Source: Candidatus Nitrosopumilus sp.
Lineage (GTDB): Archaea > Thermoproteota > Nitrososphaeria > Nitrososphaerales > Nitrosopumilaceae
Assembly: GCA_028335865.1 (NCBI GenBank)
Contig: JAOKTA010000001.1
Coordinates: 20,381 to 84,380 of the forward strand
DNA: 64,000 nt
Direction: 5' to 3'
Of this stretch, positions 48,045 through 58,245 are shown in pieces. The notes under the pieces were generated by a model. That model was not told the DNA's origin and did no database searches. It worked only from the letters and a program-made list of their open reading frames with translations. The position numbers were made by a program, and so were the translations under genes. Numbering within the stretch: the stretch's first letter is position 1; each line of letters begins with the position of its first letter.

Positions 48045-49025
48045 TTATTTATTTCTTTTAACTTGAAAAATTGTATATCCATATTTTTTATTTATTTCAG
48101 TTTCAGATAATTGTGAAATATCATACTCCACAAAATCTTTCAAAGCCAGATACAAATTATTATCAATAATAAGACCATTTTCAGGACATAATGAATTTAT
48201 TTTAAAACATCGATTAACTGTTGGGCCAAAAATATCACTAATTGTAGAGGTAGTGCTTTGGGCTACTTTTACTGAACCATAACTAATACTAATTTTATAA
48301 TTTAATTCAGGCATCTTTTCTTCTTCAAGTTGTTTCTTTAAATCATCATGAGATTCAATCATGCATAAGCAGCATTCTAAAATATTTTTTGTTGTTTTAC
48401 TATCACTAAGATCCGTGTTTGGAAATCTGAACATCAATGCATCCCCAATATTTTTAACTACTTCCCCATCATATTTTTGAACAATTTTAGCCATAAAATT
48501 TAAAAAAGTTTCATACAATTTAGTAACATCATTGTCAGATAGTTTAGCAGAAATTTTTGTAGAGTCTTTCATGTCAATTACACCAACACAATCATTTTGT
48601 GTGTGTTGAGAAAATTTTAGAAGAATATCCTCTTGTTGTTTAATTACTTCCTCTTTTTGCTTAATAGTAATTTCGGCTTCTTGAAGTTTTTTTGCCATAT
48701 TATCAAATGACTCAGAAAGATTACCTATTTCATCACGAGATTTTATATTAGTTCTAATATTGAATTCACCTCGAGAGATTTGATAAGTTGCTTCACTAAG
48801 TTTTGTAATAGGATCAGAAAGACGTTTTGCCAAAAAATACGTAAGAACACTTAATCCAATCATTAAAGAAATACCAATTAAAATTATATTTTCTTGTAGT
48901 TCAAAAATTGAGATGCTATCAAAATTTAAAAATATTATAGTTGTGATAGAAATTGAAATAAAAGTTGTAGATAAAACCAACACTAGTAATTTTTTTTGTA
49001 AGCTGAAAAAAGTAAAGGAAGACAT
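48045..49025 (-). CDS. Membrane-anchored HAMP-class III adenylate/guanylate cyclase-like protein
   Basis: Two TM segments, HAMP (KRLSDPITKLSEATYQISRGEF), cyclase domain GVIDMKDSTKIS, VVKNIGDALMFRF, DIFGPTVNRCFKI. Confidence 0.85.
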   Translation of the reverse strand: MSSFTFFSLQKKLLVLVLSTTFISISITTIIFLNFDSISIFELQENIILIGISLMIGLSVLTYFLAKRLSDPITKLSEATYQISRGEFNIRTNIKSRDEIGNLSESFDNMAKKLQEAEITIKQKEEVIKQQEDILLKFSQHTQNDCVGVIDMKDSTKISAKLSDNDVTKLYETFLNFMAKIVQKYDGEVVKNIGDALMFRFPNTDLSDSKTTKNILECCLCMIESHDDLKKQLEEEKMPELNYKISISYGSVKVAQSTTSTISDIFGPTVNRCFKINSLCPENGLIIDNNLYLALKDFVEYDISQLSETEINKKYGYTIFQVKRNK

Positions 49026-49098
49026 CCCAGTTATCTTTAGTAATCATTACTTATAGGATTGATGAATATCACCATATCTTGATTAATAAGAGCAAAAA

Positions 49099-49173
49099 TG
49101 GGCCCACAGTGATTTGAACACTGGATCTTCGCCGTGTAAGGGCGACGTCATAACCGAGCTAGACTATGAGCCC
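49099..49173 (-). tRNA. tRNA-Val(TAC)
   Basis: Minus strand GGGCTCA...TCGCC CTTACAC GGCGA...CAGTGTTCAAATCACTG TGGGCCCA; anticodon TAC. Confidence 0.94.
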
Positions 49174-49254
49174 ACTGAAACATCCCTCGTTGAAATCCAT
49201 TTAAACTTTCAGACAAAGGAAAATCTAGAAATTTGATTAAAAATAATCAAAACT

Positions 49255-50286
49255 GTGAATGCTTATAATTTTTTTTCCAGTCCAATTGGATTAGGTCACG
49301 TGACTAGAGATATTGCAATAGTAAATAATTTGAAAGATATCCCAATTAATTTTGTTACAGGTAGTGGAGCTGCAAAAATTTTAAAGAAATTAGAATTTAA
49401 AGTAAATGATGCCTATAACCCACCGTCATTTAGTGTAAAAGAAGGAATATTAAATAATCAAACAAAGTGGTTATGGAACTATTATCAATATTATAAAAAT
49501 TGTAAAAATAAATCAGAAAAAATTCTTAAAAAAAATAATTCAGATTTAATAATTAGTGATGAAGACTTTGCATCATTAACTGTTGCACAGAATTTGGAAA
49601 TTCCAAATATATTGATTACAGATGTTTTAGAAACAAAATTCACAAAAGGGATTACATCATTTATTGAAAGAAAAATGAACAAATCAATGATGAACATTAT
49701 AAAAAATTGTGATGTTGTAATAATTCCAGAAGAAGGAGATGACCAGGACAATATCAAAAGAGTAGGGCCAATAGTTAGAAAAATAAATTATTCACGAGAA
49801 GAATTAAGAGAAAAATTTTCATTAAACAAAATAACAGTACTTATTTCAATTGGAGGTACTGATGCAGGGTTATTTTTAATAGATAAAGCAATAAAAGCAA
49901 TTTTAAAAATTAATCAAAATATTGAAATTTTAGTAGTATCAGGTCCAGCAGTTAATAAAAAATTTCTAAATGTAAAAAATTTAGGATTTGTAGACAATTT
50001 ACATGAATTAATTTTTGCATCAGATTTGATAATTTCTCTAGCAGGTAAATCAACCATAGACGAGGCTAAAGCCTATGGTACACCAGGAATATTTATTCCA
50101 ATTAAAGGTCATTTTGAACAAGAACATAACGCAAAAACGGAAGGATTTGTTTTTGAAAATATCAATAATCTTGAAACATTAATTTTAGAAAAATTAGAAC
50201 AAAAAAGAAATAAAGTGAATACAGATGGTGCAAGATTGGCATCAGAAATTATTAAAAAAATGATCAAAGAGAGATCAAATAGTTAA
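49255..50286 (+). CDS. MurG-like (GT28-type) glycosyltransferase
   Basis: FFSSPIGLGHVTRDIAI, ISIGGTDAGLFLIDKAI, DLIISLAGKSTIDEAKAYGTPGIFIP. Confidence 0.8.
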   Translation: MNAYNFFSSPIGLGHVTRDIAIVNNLKDIPINFVTGSGAAKILKKLEFKVNDAYNPPSFSVKEGILNNQTKWLWNYYQYYKNCKNKSEKILKKNNSDLIISDEDFASLTVAQNLEIPNILITDVLETKFTKGITSFIERKMNKSMMNIIKNCDVVIIPEEGDDQDNIKRVGPIVRKINYSREELREKFSLNKITVLISIGGTDAGLFLIDKAIKAILKINQNIEILVVSGPAVNKKFLNVKNLGFVDNLHELIFASDLIISLAGKSTIDEAKAYGTPGIFIPIKGHFEQEHNAKTEGFVFENINNLETLILEKLEQKRNKVNTDGARLASEIIKKMIKERSNS

Positions 50287-50317
50287 TAGATGGTAATTTG
50301 GTTTTAAGAATAATACT

Positions 50318-51733
50318 ATGACTAACTTGATAATTGCAAAATTTGGAGGTAGCGCAATAGGTCCAGATGGAATATCAATACCACAAATAATTGAGAGGAT
50401 TAATAATTTAAAAAAAGACTCCAAAGTAATTACCGTTTTTTCAGCACCACTAACATTACACAATGGAAAAAAACGATCATTAACAGATGTTGTACTAGAA
50501 CAAGGGAAAAATGCAGAAAATGGAATTAAACCGTCACTAGATATTGTAAAAGCAGCATATCAAAAAATTCTTCAAATGGTTAATGAGGATAATAAAAAGA
50601 AATGTGAAAATGTTGTCGACATACATTTGAAAAAAGCACAAGTAGCATTGGATGATGCATTTGAAAATAAAGAATTTGCAGATGAAACACGATCAAAGGC
50701 ATTAGCATTTTCAGGGGAGATCTTGATGGCTCATGTCATGAATTACATTCTAAGGAGTAATCAAATTAAAACAGATGCCGTAGAATTTGATGACTGGCCA
50801 ATAATTACAGACAACAACATAGAATCTACAAACTTTCTCAGAACAGAATCAAATGAGAGAATGGGGGGAATTTCAAATTTAGTTGAAAATAATGAAGTGG
50901 TTACAATTGGCGGATTTATAGGAAAAACAGTAGATGGCATAACTACAACATATGAACGAGGAGGCTCAGATAGAACTGCAGCAGATCTGGGAATATTATT
51001 TCATAAAAAATATGATGCCAGCATAGATTTCGAAAAAGATAGTTCAGTAGTATCAGCAGATCCAAAAATCATTGAATTAGGGTTAAGAGAAGTGATTCAA
51101 TTATCATACAACGAGGCAAGACTGGCCGGAATGTTTGGAATGAAAATTTTAGATCCAATCGCAATAAAAGAAATTGTAGAACATGGCGTAGACATGCCAA
51201 TTAGAATTACAAATATAAAAAATCCAGAAAAAATCACAATAATAAAAAGAGAATTAGGTGATCACAAAGGCCATCCAATTAAAATAGTTACAGGAAAAGA
51301 AAATTGTGCAATATTTAGAATTGAAACAAATTCTATTCAAAAATTATTGACATCCTTAGAAAAAGATAGACGTTACAGTGAATTTGTCATCTTATCACCA
51401 TTTACAAAAGACGGTGTAGAATTATCCAGGATATTATTTTTGGATGGAGATTATGTAAAAAGAAATGAAAAATATCTACTAGGATTTGATCCACTTGCTA
51501 CAATTACATACAACAGAGGAGTAATCACATTAATTGGTGATGAAATGTGGAGAGTTCAACAAGTTGCATCAAGAACTAGTGCAAAAATTGGAGAGTCTGG
51601 ATTGAATATTTTGAATATGGATGCACAGGAAGAAACATCACGAATAATTATTGTTGTAGAAGATGCAGAAGAAAACATAAAAAAAGCTATCAAAGCAGTG
51701 CATGAAGGAATTGCAGAAATTAATTTTATTTAG
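50318..51733 (+). CDS. Aspartate kinase
   Basis: IAKFGGSAIGPDGI, GGFIGKTVDGITTTYERGGSDRTAADLG, ACT domains. Confidence 0.93.
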   Translation: MTNLIIAKFGGSAIGPDGISIPQIIERINNLKKDSKVITVFSAPLTLHNGKKRSLTDVVLEQGKNAENGIKPSLDIVKAAYQKILQMVNEDNKKKCENVVDIHLKKAQVALDDAFENKEFADETRSKALAFSGEILMAHVMNYILRSNQIKTDAVEFDDWPIITDNNIESTNFLRTESNERMGGISNLVENNEVVTIGGFIGKTVDGITTTYERGGSDRTAADLGILFHKKYDASIDFEKDSSVVSADPKIIELGLREVIQLSYNEARLAGMFGMKILDPIAIKEIVEHGVDMPIRITNIKNPEKITIIKRELGDHKGHPIKIVTGKENCAIFRIETNSIQKLLTSLEKDRRYSEFVILSPFTKDGVELSRILFLDGDYVKRNEKYLLGFDPLATITYNRGVITLIGDEMWRVQQVASRTSAKIGESGLNILNMDAQEETSRIIIVVEDAEENIKKAIKAVHEGIAEINFI

Positions 51734-51868
51734 TAAAAATTACAACATTACAAGTAAACACATAATAGATTTTTTATGTAGATTATATTCTATCAAGTAA
51801 CATTACAGTGTAAGCTAAAACACGCTATGGTTAATGCAAATTTTCACTATAAATTCGGAGATAATAGA

Positions 51869-52075
51869 TCAGATACGTTCAGCTGCATACCAACAAGTGA
51901 TACCAATTCCAATAACTGCATACCATTTGAAATTACTCTTATTCATGAAAACATTCGGTGAGGCTAATTCATCATTATTGTAATTAGCCAAACGAATATT
52001 TCTCATTTGAAATGCCTGGCCAATCAAGCCTATAGTTAAAAGAATTATTCCAATAAAACCTAAAGTCCACTCCAC
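51869..52075 (-). CDS. Small membrane protein (68 aa)
   Basis: MEWTLGFIGIILLTIGLIGQAFQMR...WYAVIGIGITCWYAAERI; two TMs. Confidence 0.6.
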   Translation of the reverse strand: MEWTLGFIGIILLTIGLIGQAFQMRNIRLANYNNDELASPNVFMNKSNFKWYAVIGIGITCWYAAERI

Positions 52076-52171
52076 ACGATAATGCCTAGTTTATCTGATA
52101 TGTATTTTCTAAATATAATACGACCATATTAAAAATAATTCTTTAAATTACCAGAGTTTTTTTCTTTTCCT

Positions 52172-53086
52172 ATGATAGAAACGGGTAAAATATGGATGAA
52201 TGGAAAATTAGTTCCATTCAAAGATGCCAAAGTCCATGTGTTAACCCATGCATTACATTATTCAACATCAATTTTTGAAGGAATAAGATGTTATGATACT
52301 CCAAATGGTTCTGCAGTATTCAGATTACCAGAGCACGTGGACAGATTATTCAAATCTGCAAAATTATATTCAATGAAAATGCAGTATACAAAAAAAGTAA
52401 TTTCAGATGCTATTTTACAAACTGTTAAAGCTAGTGGGCTAAAAGAAGCATACATCAGACCATTAGCATATTATGGGTATGGAACAATGGGATTAACTCC
52501 CACTACAAACAAAGTGGACATGTCAATTGCATGTTGGGAATGGAAGATGGGAGAGTCAAAAGCAGGTAAATTTTCAGGAGCAAAATGTAAAGTTTCAAGT
52601 TGGATAAAAATTGACTCAAGATCTCAACCGATGCAAGCAAAAGCAGCATCAAACTATGCAAATGCAGCTCTAGCAAGAATGGAAGCATTAGAAAATGGAT
52701 TTGATGAGGCAATCATGTTAAATTCACAAGGAAAAGTTGCAGAAGGTAGTGCCGAAAACATATTCATAATTAAAGACGACATTATTCAAACACCACCACT
52801 TTCAGCAGGAGGATTAGAGGGAATTACAAGAGACAGTATTATGCAAATTATTGAAGAAAACAACGGATTCGTAATTGAACGGGATCTAGAGAGAGATGAT
52901 CTCTATACTGCAGATGAAATTTTTATGACCGGTACTGCTGCAGAAGTAAAATCAGTTACACAAATAGATAAAGTCAAAATTGGAACTGGAAAAATGGGAA
53001 GTGTAACTAAAGCACTACAAAAGTCATATAGAGATGCAGTGATGGGAAAAGATGAAAGATTTTTGCCATGGTTAACATTTATTTAA
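52172..53086 (+). CDS. ilvE: Branched-chain amino acid aminotransferase (paralog 2)
   Basis: HALHYSTSIFEGIRCYDT, ASNYANAALARMEALENGFDEAIML, EGSAENIF. Confidence 0.94.
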   Translation: MIETGKIWMNGKLVPFKDAKVHVLTHALHYSTSIFEGIRCYDTPNGSAVFRLPEHVDRLFKSAKLYSMKMQYTKKVISDAILQTVKASGLKEAYIRPLAYYGYGTMGLTPTTNKVDMSIACWEWKMGESKAGKFSGAKCKVSSWIKIDSRSQPMQAKAASNYANAALARMEALENGFDEAIMLNSQGKVAEGSAENIFIIKDDIIQTPPLSAGGLEGITRDSIMQIIEENNGFVIERDLERDDLYTADEIFMTGTAAEVKSVTQIDKVKIGTGKMGSVTKALQKSYRDAVMGKDERFLPWLTFI

Positions 53087-53126
53087 TTTCAAAGAACTTT
53101 TTTATCCATAAAAAATATTGAAGATT

Positions 53127-53288
53127 ATGGATTTATGTGCGACTGGAGATACACCGGAAATTTGTTGGTTTTGTAGAAAGGGGCGTCATGATGATTGTAT
53201 GAAGAATATTCCAACACAAGGAAAATCAGATGGACCGCATGATTGTACTTTTGATACAAAATTAATTCCATGTAAATGCCAACATTAG
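53127..53288 (+). CDS. 53-aa Cys/His-rich microprotein
   Basis: MDLCATGDTPEICWFCRKGRHDDCMKNIPTQGKSDGPHDCTFDTKLIPCKCQH; below ORF-track cutoff. Confidence 0.65.
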   Translation: MDLCATGDTPEICWFCRKGRHDDCMKNIPTQGKSDGPHDCTFDTKLIPCKCQH

Positions 53289-53319
53289 GAAAGAGAAGTA
53301 ATAACAAATACAGCTTTAG

Positions 53320-53889
53320 TTGAAAAATTATATGCAGTATAATGAAGAATTTTGGAACAAATATGCAGATGAAAATGAATCAAGATACAATGAAGAATTT
53401 GCAAAATATGTTAGAGACTTAGCTAGTTCCTTACCAGGTGTACAAAGTATTTTAGAAATAGGTTGTGGTACAGGGGTTGATTTAAGATTATTTTCTGACT
53501 CATTCCAATTACATGGGGTCGATCTAAACGAACATGCATTAGAAATTGCAAAAGAAAAGTTATCTAATGTAAATTTTCAAAAAGAAGACATAACTAAATT
53601 ACCATTTCAAGATGCCTCAATAGATTTTGTATTTACACATGGATTAATGAATTATCTAGATGAGGACGTATTAGAAAAAGGGATTGCAGAGATGTTCAGA
53701 GTATCTAAAAAATGGATAATGCATTGTGAAAAATATGAAAAAACTGAAAAACAGATTGATAGCAATCATAAATTTCGAAACATGGGAGAAAAATGGCTAG
53801 ATTATAAAATAAAACTTGTTAGTGATGTAGACTTGCACGAAGATTACGGACAAGATCAAACAAGATTTACTTTATTAAAAAAAATATAA
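53320..53889 (+). CDS. SAM-dependent methyltransferase
   Basis: ILEIGCGTGVDLRLFSD, VDLNEHALEIAKEKL, LPFQDASIDFVFTHGLM. Confidence 0.9.
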   Translation: MKNYMQYNEEFWNKYADENESRYNEEFAKYVRDLASSLPGVQSILEIGCGTGVDLRLFSDSFQLHGVDLNEHALEIAKEKLSNVNFQKEDITKLPFQDASIDFVFTHGLMNYLDEDVLEKGIAEMFRVSKKWIMHCEKYEKTEKQIDSNHKFRNMGEKWLDYKIKLVSDVDLHEDYGQDQTRFTLLKKI

Positions 53890-53918
53890 TTTTTAAAATT
53901 AATTAAAATAAGTAAAAG

Positions 53919-53992
53919 CGGGTCTAGAGGGATTCGGACCCTCGACAACCGGATTAAGAGTCCGGTGCGCTACCTGGCTGCGCCATAAACCC
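53919..53992 (-). tRNA. tRNA-Lys(CTT)
   Basis: Minus strand GGGTTTA...CCGGA CTCTTAA TCCGG...GAGGGTCCGAATCCCTC TAGACCC G; anticodon CTT. Confidence 0.94.
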
Positions 53993-54048
53993 AACAAAGT
54001 AAAAAGTGCCTAGAGTTGTTATTAATCTTAAGATTTTAAAATAAATTA

Positions 54049-54654
54049 TTATGTAGTTTCTGATTTAGCTTCCATTTCACTGTACTTTTCTAAAATTGCT
54101 GTAAGTGCAGTTGAAACTGGTACATTGTTCATCTTTTTCTTTTCTGCAAGAAGTTTTTGGTATGCATCTAGTGTAATGTAGACAGGAATAGAGCCATTTC
54201 CTTCAAGTAATCCTCTAACATTGTAAAGTGCAGTTTCCATTCCCTTATCAGCAGATTTTGCAAATTTTGCTTTATCTAGAATTGCTCCTAGTGGACCAAA
54301 TGGCATTTTATAATCTACAGACATTGTTATTCTTGTAAGATTAGCACCTAATGATTTGAATTCGTTTGTAATTTCCCATTTCTTAAACGGACCTTTAATT
54401 TGCTTGGCAACAATTTTCTCATTTCTGACAAATTCAGTTGTTTCACAGTCCCACTCTAAACGTTTTCCGCTAAAGTCACCAATAATTCTAAATGTTGTAC
54501 CAACACCCATGCCTTCTTTGATATCCAATGGAACTACTGTCATTCCAACGGTATCATTTTTGATTTGATCAGAAACATGCTCTGGTCTTGCAAAATATGT
54601 GAATACATTATCCACGGGTGTTTTAATATCAATTGATTTACTAACTAGTGTCAA
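54049..54654 (-). CDS. SRPBCC/polyketide-cyclase-like protein with C-terminal charged tail
   Basis: SKSIDIKTPVDNVFTYFARPEHVSD...RLEWDCETTEFVRNEKIVAKQIKGPF. Confidence 0.82.
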   Translation of the reverse strand: MTLVSKSIDIKTPVDNVFTYFARPEHVSDQIKNDTVGMTVVPLDIKEGMGVGTTFRIIGDFSGKRLEWDCETTEFVRNEKIVAKQIKGPFKKWEITNEFKSLGANLTRITMSVDYKMPFGPLGAILDKAKFAKSADKGMETALYNVRGLLEGNGSIPVYITLDAYQKLLAEKKKMNNVPVSTALTAILEKYSEMEAKSETT

Positions 54655-54689
54655 TACGCTGATTCCTTGCCAATAATAATTTAAAGGTT

Positions 54690-55274
54690 GTGAAGATTTT
54701 CTTGAAAGAAATTGATGTACAATATATTCATCTATGGATCATTGATAGTATAATGATTAAAGTGCGATCAATATTATTAATTACAATAATATTATTTTCA
54801 TCTATCTCAGCAGTAAATATGGCATATGGTCATTCACTCTTTAATTCTGCAGAAAAATTCTATGGAGGATATAGGGTACAAGTAGCCACAACGCCAGAAT
54901 TTCCACAAATTAATGAGACATCACAATTTTTGGTCAGAGTAACTGATGAAAATTTTGAAGAAGTAGAAAGTTTCACAATGGGAATCAGGGTTTTTTATAA
55001 TGATAAACAAGTAAATGCAATTCCTCCAACAACGATCAAGGAAGGTCATTGGGATATTGATTACATTTGGACAAAACAAGGAAATCATATTGTGTTAATT
55101 GACTTGTATGACATGGATGGAACACAAGGAACATTGACCTATACCTTTAACATGGGAACTCAAAGTCCATTTGGAGTAATATTTATCGCTGCAATTACAA
55201 TTGGTGCAATAAGTTTTGCAGTAGTGATAGGATACATTTACCTACCGAAAATTTTTAAAAAATCTAAAGTTTAG
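54690..55274 (+). CDS. Secreted/membrane-anchored protein, likely starting at ATG 54753
   Basis: MIKVRSILLITIILFSSISAVNMAYGHSLF signal peptide; C-terminal TM FGVIFIAAITIGAISFAVVIGYIYL. Confidence 0.7.
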   Translation: MKIFLKEIDVQYIHLWIIDSIMIKVRSILLITIILFSSISAVNMAYGHSLFNSAEKFYGGYRVQVATTPEFPQINETSQFLVRVTDENFEEVESFTMGIRVFYNDKQVNAIPPTTIKEGHWDIDYIWTKQGNHIVLIDLYDMDGTQGTLTYTFNMGTQSPFGVIFIAAITIGAISFAVVIGYIYLPKIFKKSKV

Positions 55275-55707
55275 GTTTTATTGGCATTTTTGCCATACGG
55301 AATGCAAACAGAGTAGTTAACAATACCATTGAAAACAAAAATATCCCAATTCCTAAATGAACAGATACTAAAACTGCATGTAATTTTAAATCAATTACTA
55401 AAGCACCTAAAGTAATTTGTGTAATTACTAATCCAGTTGCAAGAGAACTGGTAATTTTTATTTTCAAATCTGAATTTTTATGAATAATACTAGCGACCAT
55501 TGTAGAAATTACTAAAACGCCTACACTTGCTGCAACTAATCTATGAGTCCATTCAACAAAATACTCAGCTGAAGGCATGAAACCATTTGGACATTGAGGC
55601 CACTCAGGACAAGTTAATCCAAGTCCTGATGCTGAAATATACCCTCCAATAAACATCAAAGAATACAAAACAACTAAAGTGGATAATGCCAGATATTGAA
55701 TTGCCAA
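55264..55707 (-). CDS. ctaA: COX15/CtaA-like haem A synthase half-type membrane protein (TTG start at 55707 more plausible than track start 55767)
   Basis: FIGGYISASGLGLTCPEWPQCPNGF...EWTHRLVAASVG; start choice avoids a 58-bp overlap. Confidence 0.82.
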   Translation of the reverse strand: MAIQYLALSTLVVLYSLMFIGGYISASGLGLTCPEWPQCPNGFMPSAEYFVEWTHRLVAASVGVLVISTMVASIIHKNSDLKIKITSSLATGLVITQITLGALVIDLKLHAVLVSVHLGIGIFLFSMVLLTTLFAFRMAKMPIKPKL

Positions 55708-55709
55708 AA

Positions 55710-56666
55710 TTATTCTACGATAAATTCGCCTATCATTCCTTGTAATGCGTGTCCTGGAACTGTACAAATGTAATGGTATGTTCCAGGTGCACCAGCAGTA
55801 AAGGTTGTACTGCCAGACTCACCAGGTTTTAACGGATTAGTTGCTGCTGCAATTGCTGAATCAAAAATAACACTGTTAAAGTCATCAGGATTTGAAACCA
55901 CACCAAATGCGTGAAATGACATGCCGGCATTGTTTGTAGTAATAGTTACTTCGTCACCAGAGTTGACAATAATTTGAGGGTTATTGCCTTCTTCTCCAGG
56001 TAATGCATCAAATGCTAAAGTCCTAAAGTCTGCAGATTCTATAAAATCAAGTTCAAATTCATGAGATATACCAGTTGGGGCTGCTGCAACTGCAGGTCCG
56101 CTAGAACCAGATACAATAATTTCTCCAACCATTCCTTGATCTCTATGACCTGGAACTGTACAAATGTAGTAGTAAGTTCCTTCTTCACCTGCGATAAATT
56201 CAGATGTACCAGACTCGCCAGGTTTTAACGGATTAGTTGGGGCTGCAATCTCACTACCAGGAATGATTCCAGCAAAACCTTCAGTGTCTTGTGTAACACC
56301 AAATGCATGGAAGGACATTCCATCATTTACAACATCAAACACAATTTTATCACCAACACTTATCTCAATTGTTGGATTAACTCCAGGTTCATCTTTCAGC
56401 GCATTAAATGTCAAAGACCTAAAGTCAGCTGATTCAAGAAATGAAAGATCTTGCGTAATTGTTTGTCCAGTTGCTTCTGCAGGTCCTGCATGAGTTTTTT
56501 CTCCTGCCATTAATGCTACAACTGGCGGTGGCTGTGAAATCCAATAATCCCACATTGAAAAGAAAATAATTCCACCAATTAGACAAACTCCCAACATAAT
56601 GGCCAGCATTCGGTTAACTCGATTAGGTGAAGTCATGTAAACATTTTGGGAATTATTTTTACTCAT
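55710..56666 (-). CDS. Membrane-anchored protein with two tandem plastocyanin-like cupredoxin domains
   Basis: Two copies of ...MSFHAFGV...GTYYYICTVPGHRDQGMVGE-type Cu-binding motif. Confidence 0.92.
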   Translation of the reverse strand: MSKNNSQNVYMTSPNRVNRMLAIMLGVCLIGGIIFFSMWDYWISQPPPVVALMAGEKTHAGPAEATGQTITQDLSFLESADFRSLTFNALKDEPGVNPTIEISVGDKIVFDVVNDGMSFHAFGVTQDTEGFAGIIPGSEIAAPTNPLKPGESGTSEFIAGEEGTYYYICTVPGHRDQGMVGEIIVSGSSGPAVAAAPTGISHEFELDFIESADFRTLAFDALPGEEGNNPQIIVNSGDEVTITTNNAGMSFHAFGVVSNPDDFNSVIFDSAIAAATNPLKPGESGSTTFTAGAPGTYHYICTVPGHALQGMIGEFIVE

Positions 56667-56678
56667 TTCATTTATCTC

Positions 56679-58205
56679 CTAATGTGATGGGTTCTTTGCC
56701 TCAAATGGATAATAGTATTTGCCTCCAAGTCCAAACGGATCATCTGTGTCTGCAGGTTTTCCTTTTCCAGAACTGTGTATCATGTTTGCTAAGAATATTA
56801 CCATACTGATTCCAATAATCATTGCACCTACTGTTGCTATTTGATTCATTGCAATCCATTCTGGAATTGGCGGATAATCGTAAATTCTTCTTGGCATTCC
56901 ATACAAGCCAAGTACGTGTTGTGTAAAGAATACCAAGATAGTACCAATAAAGGACAAGACAAAGTGAACCTTACCCCATGTTTCATTATACATTCTACCT
57001 GTAACATATGGGAACATGTAGTAGAGATAGCCAATTGAACCAAATGCAATAGTACCCATCACAAAGAGATGGAAGTGTCCAACTACCCAGTATGTATCGT
57101 GTGTTGTAAAGTCCAGTGGCATTGCACTGTTAACTACACCACCTGCGCCTGCAGAGAAGAATAATGCAATTCCTCCAACAGCCCACATCATTGGTGTTGC
57201 GAATCTAATTCTACCATTCCACATTGTTGCAACAAAGTTGAAAACGTGCATGGCAGATGCTGGGACAGCTGCTAAAGTTCCAACCATAAAGACTGTTTTT
57301 TCAGTGAAAGACATTCCGGTTGCGTACATGTGATGTGCCCATGATGAGAAACCGACAATAGACAACATAACAAATGCAAAGACTCCGGAATTGTAACTGT
57401 AAATTGGTTTTCTTGAAAATCTTGGAATAATTTCATACATCATTCCAATTGCAGGAATTACCAATACATACACTTCAGGATGGAATGTAAACCAAAACAA
57501 GTGTGCATATGCAATTGGATCACCACCCATTGCTGGATTGAAGAATCCACTTACACCAAGTCTGTCAGTTAACAGCATTAACAGGGCTGCAGCAAATGTT
57601 GGAATTGCAACTATAATGATTAATGAGGAAGACAAGAAAGCCCAAGCCATTAATGGAATTTGTCCAATTGACATGTCAGGATGTTTACATTTTAGAATTG
57701 TAACGACAAAATTTAGAGCACCCAATACAGAAGAGATACCCAAAATCTTTAATCCAAATATCCACATATCCGCCGCAGGTCCTGGTGCACTGATGATAGA
57801 ATACGGAGGAGTTGCATACCATGTAAAATCTGCAAATCCTAACCAAATTAGGACACCAGCAGGAGGAATCATCCAAAATGCAATTGCATTAAGTTTTGGA
57901 TATGCCATATCCCTGTATCTCACCATAATTGGAACGTAATAGTTACCAACAGCTGATGCAAATGGAATAATGAATAGGAAAATCAAGGTTGTTCCGTGAA
58001 CAGTAAAAATTCTATTAAATGTCATAGAATCTGCGATTATTTGAGATCCTGGGTAAAACAATTCAGCTCTAATTCCAAGTGCTAGTGAACCACCTAAGAA
58101 TAAGAAAGTGAGTGAGGTGATTAGGTAAAGTAATCCAACATCAGTATGGTGTGTTGAAAACATAATTTGCCAAATCGGACGTGGCTTTTGTAATTCTAGA
58201 GTCAT
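56679..58205 (-). CDS. coxA: Haem-copper oxidase subunit I
   Basis: HTTDVGLLYLITSLTF-type start, WFTFHPEVYVLVIPAIGMMYEIIP, FSSWAHHMYATG, DTYWVVGHFHLFVMG. Confidence 0.97.
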   Translation of the reverse strand: MTLELQKPRPIWQIMFSTHHTDVGLLYLITSLTFLFLGGSLALGIRAELFYPGSQIIADSMTFNRIFTVHGTTLIFLFIIPFASAVGNYYVPIMVRYRDMAYPKLNAIAFWMIPPAGVLIWLGFADFTWYATPPYSIISAPGPAADMWIFGLKILGISSVLGALNFVVTILKCKHPDMSIGQIPLMAWAFLSSSLIIIVAIPTFAAALLMLLTDRLGVSGFFNPAMGGDPIAYAHLFWFTFHPEVYVLVIPAIGMMYEIIPRFSRKPIYSYNSGVFAFVMLSIVGFSSWAHHMYATGMSFTEKTVFMVGTLAAVPASAMHVFNFVATMWNGRIRFATPMMWAVGGIALFFSAGAGGVVNSAMPLDFTTHDTYWVVGHFHLFVMGTIAFGSIGYLYYMFPYVTGRMYNETWGKVHFVLSFIGTILVFFTQHVLGLYGMPRRIYDYPPIPEWIAMNQIATVGAMIIGISMVIFLANMIHSSGKGKPADTDDPFGLGGKYYYPFEAKNPSH

Positions 58206-58245
58206 TAGTTAATCTCCTCGATAATAATTTGTGATAAAAGCGTTA

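Noticed and set aside
55708-55767. 58-bp overlap of the ctaA-like and cupredoxin ORFs
   Set aside because: A TTG at 55707, two bases after the cupredoxin stop, is a more natural start; the overlap is an ORF-extension artefact.
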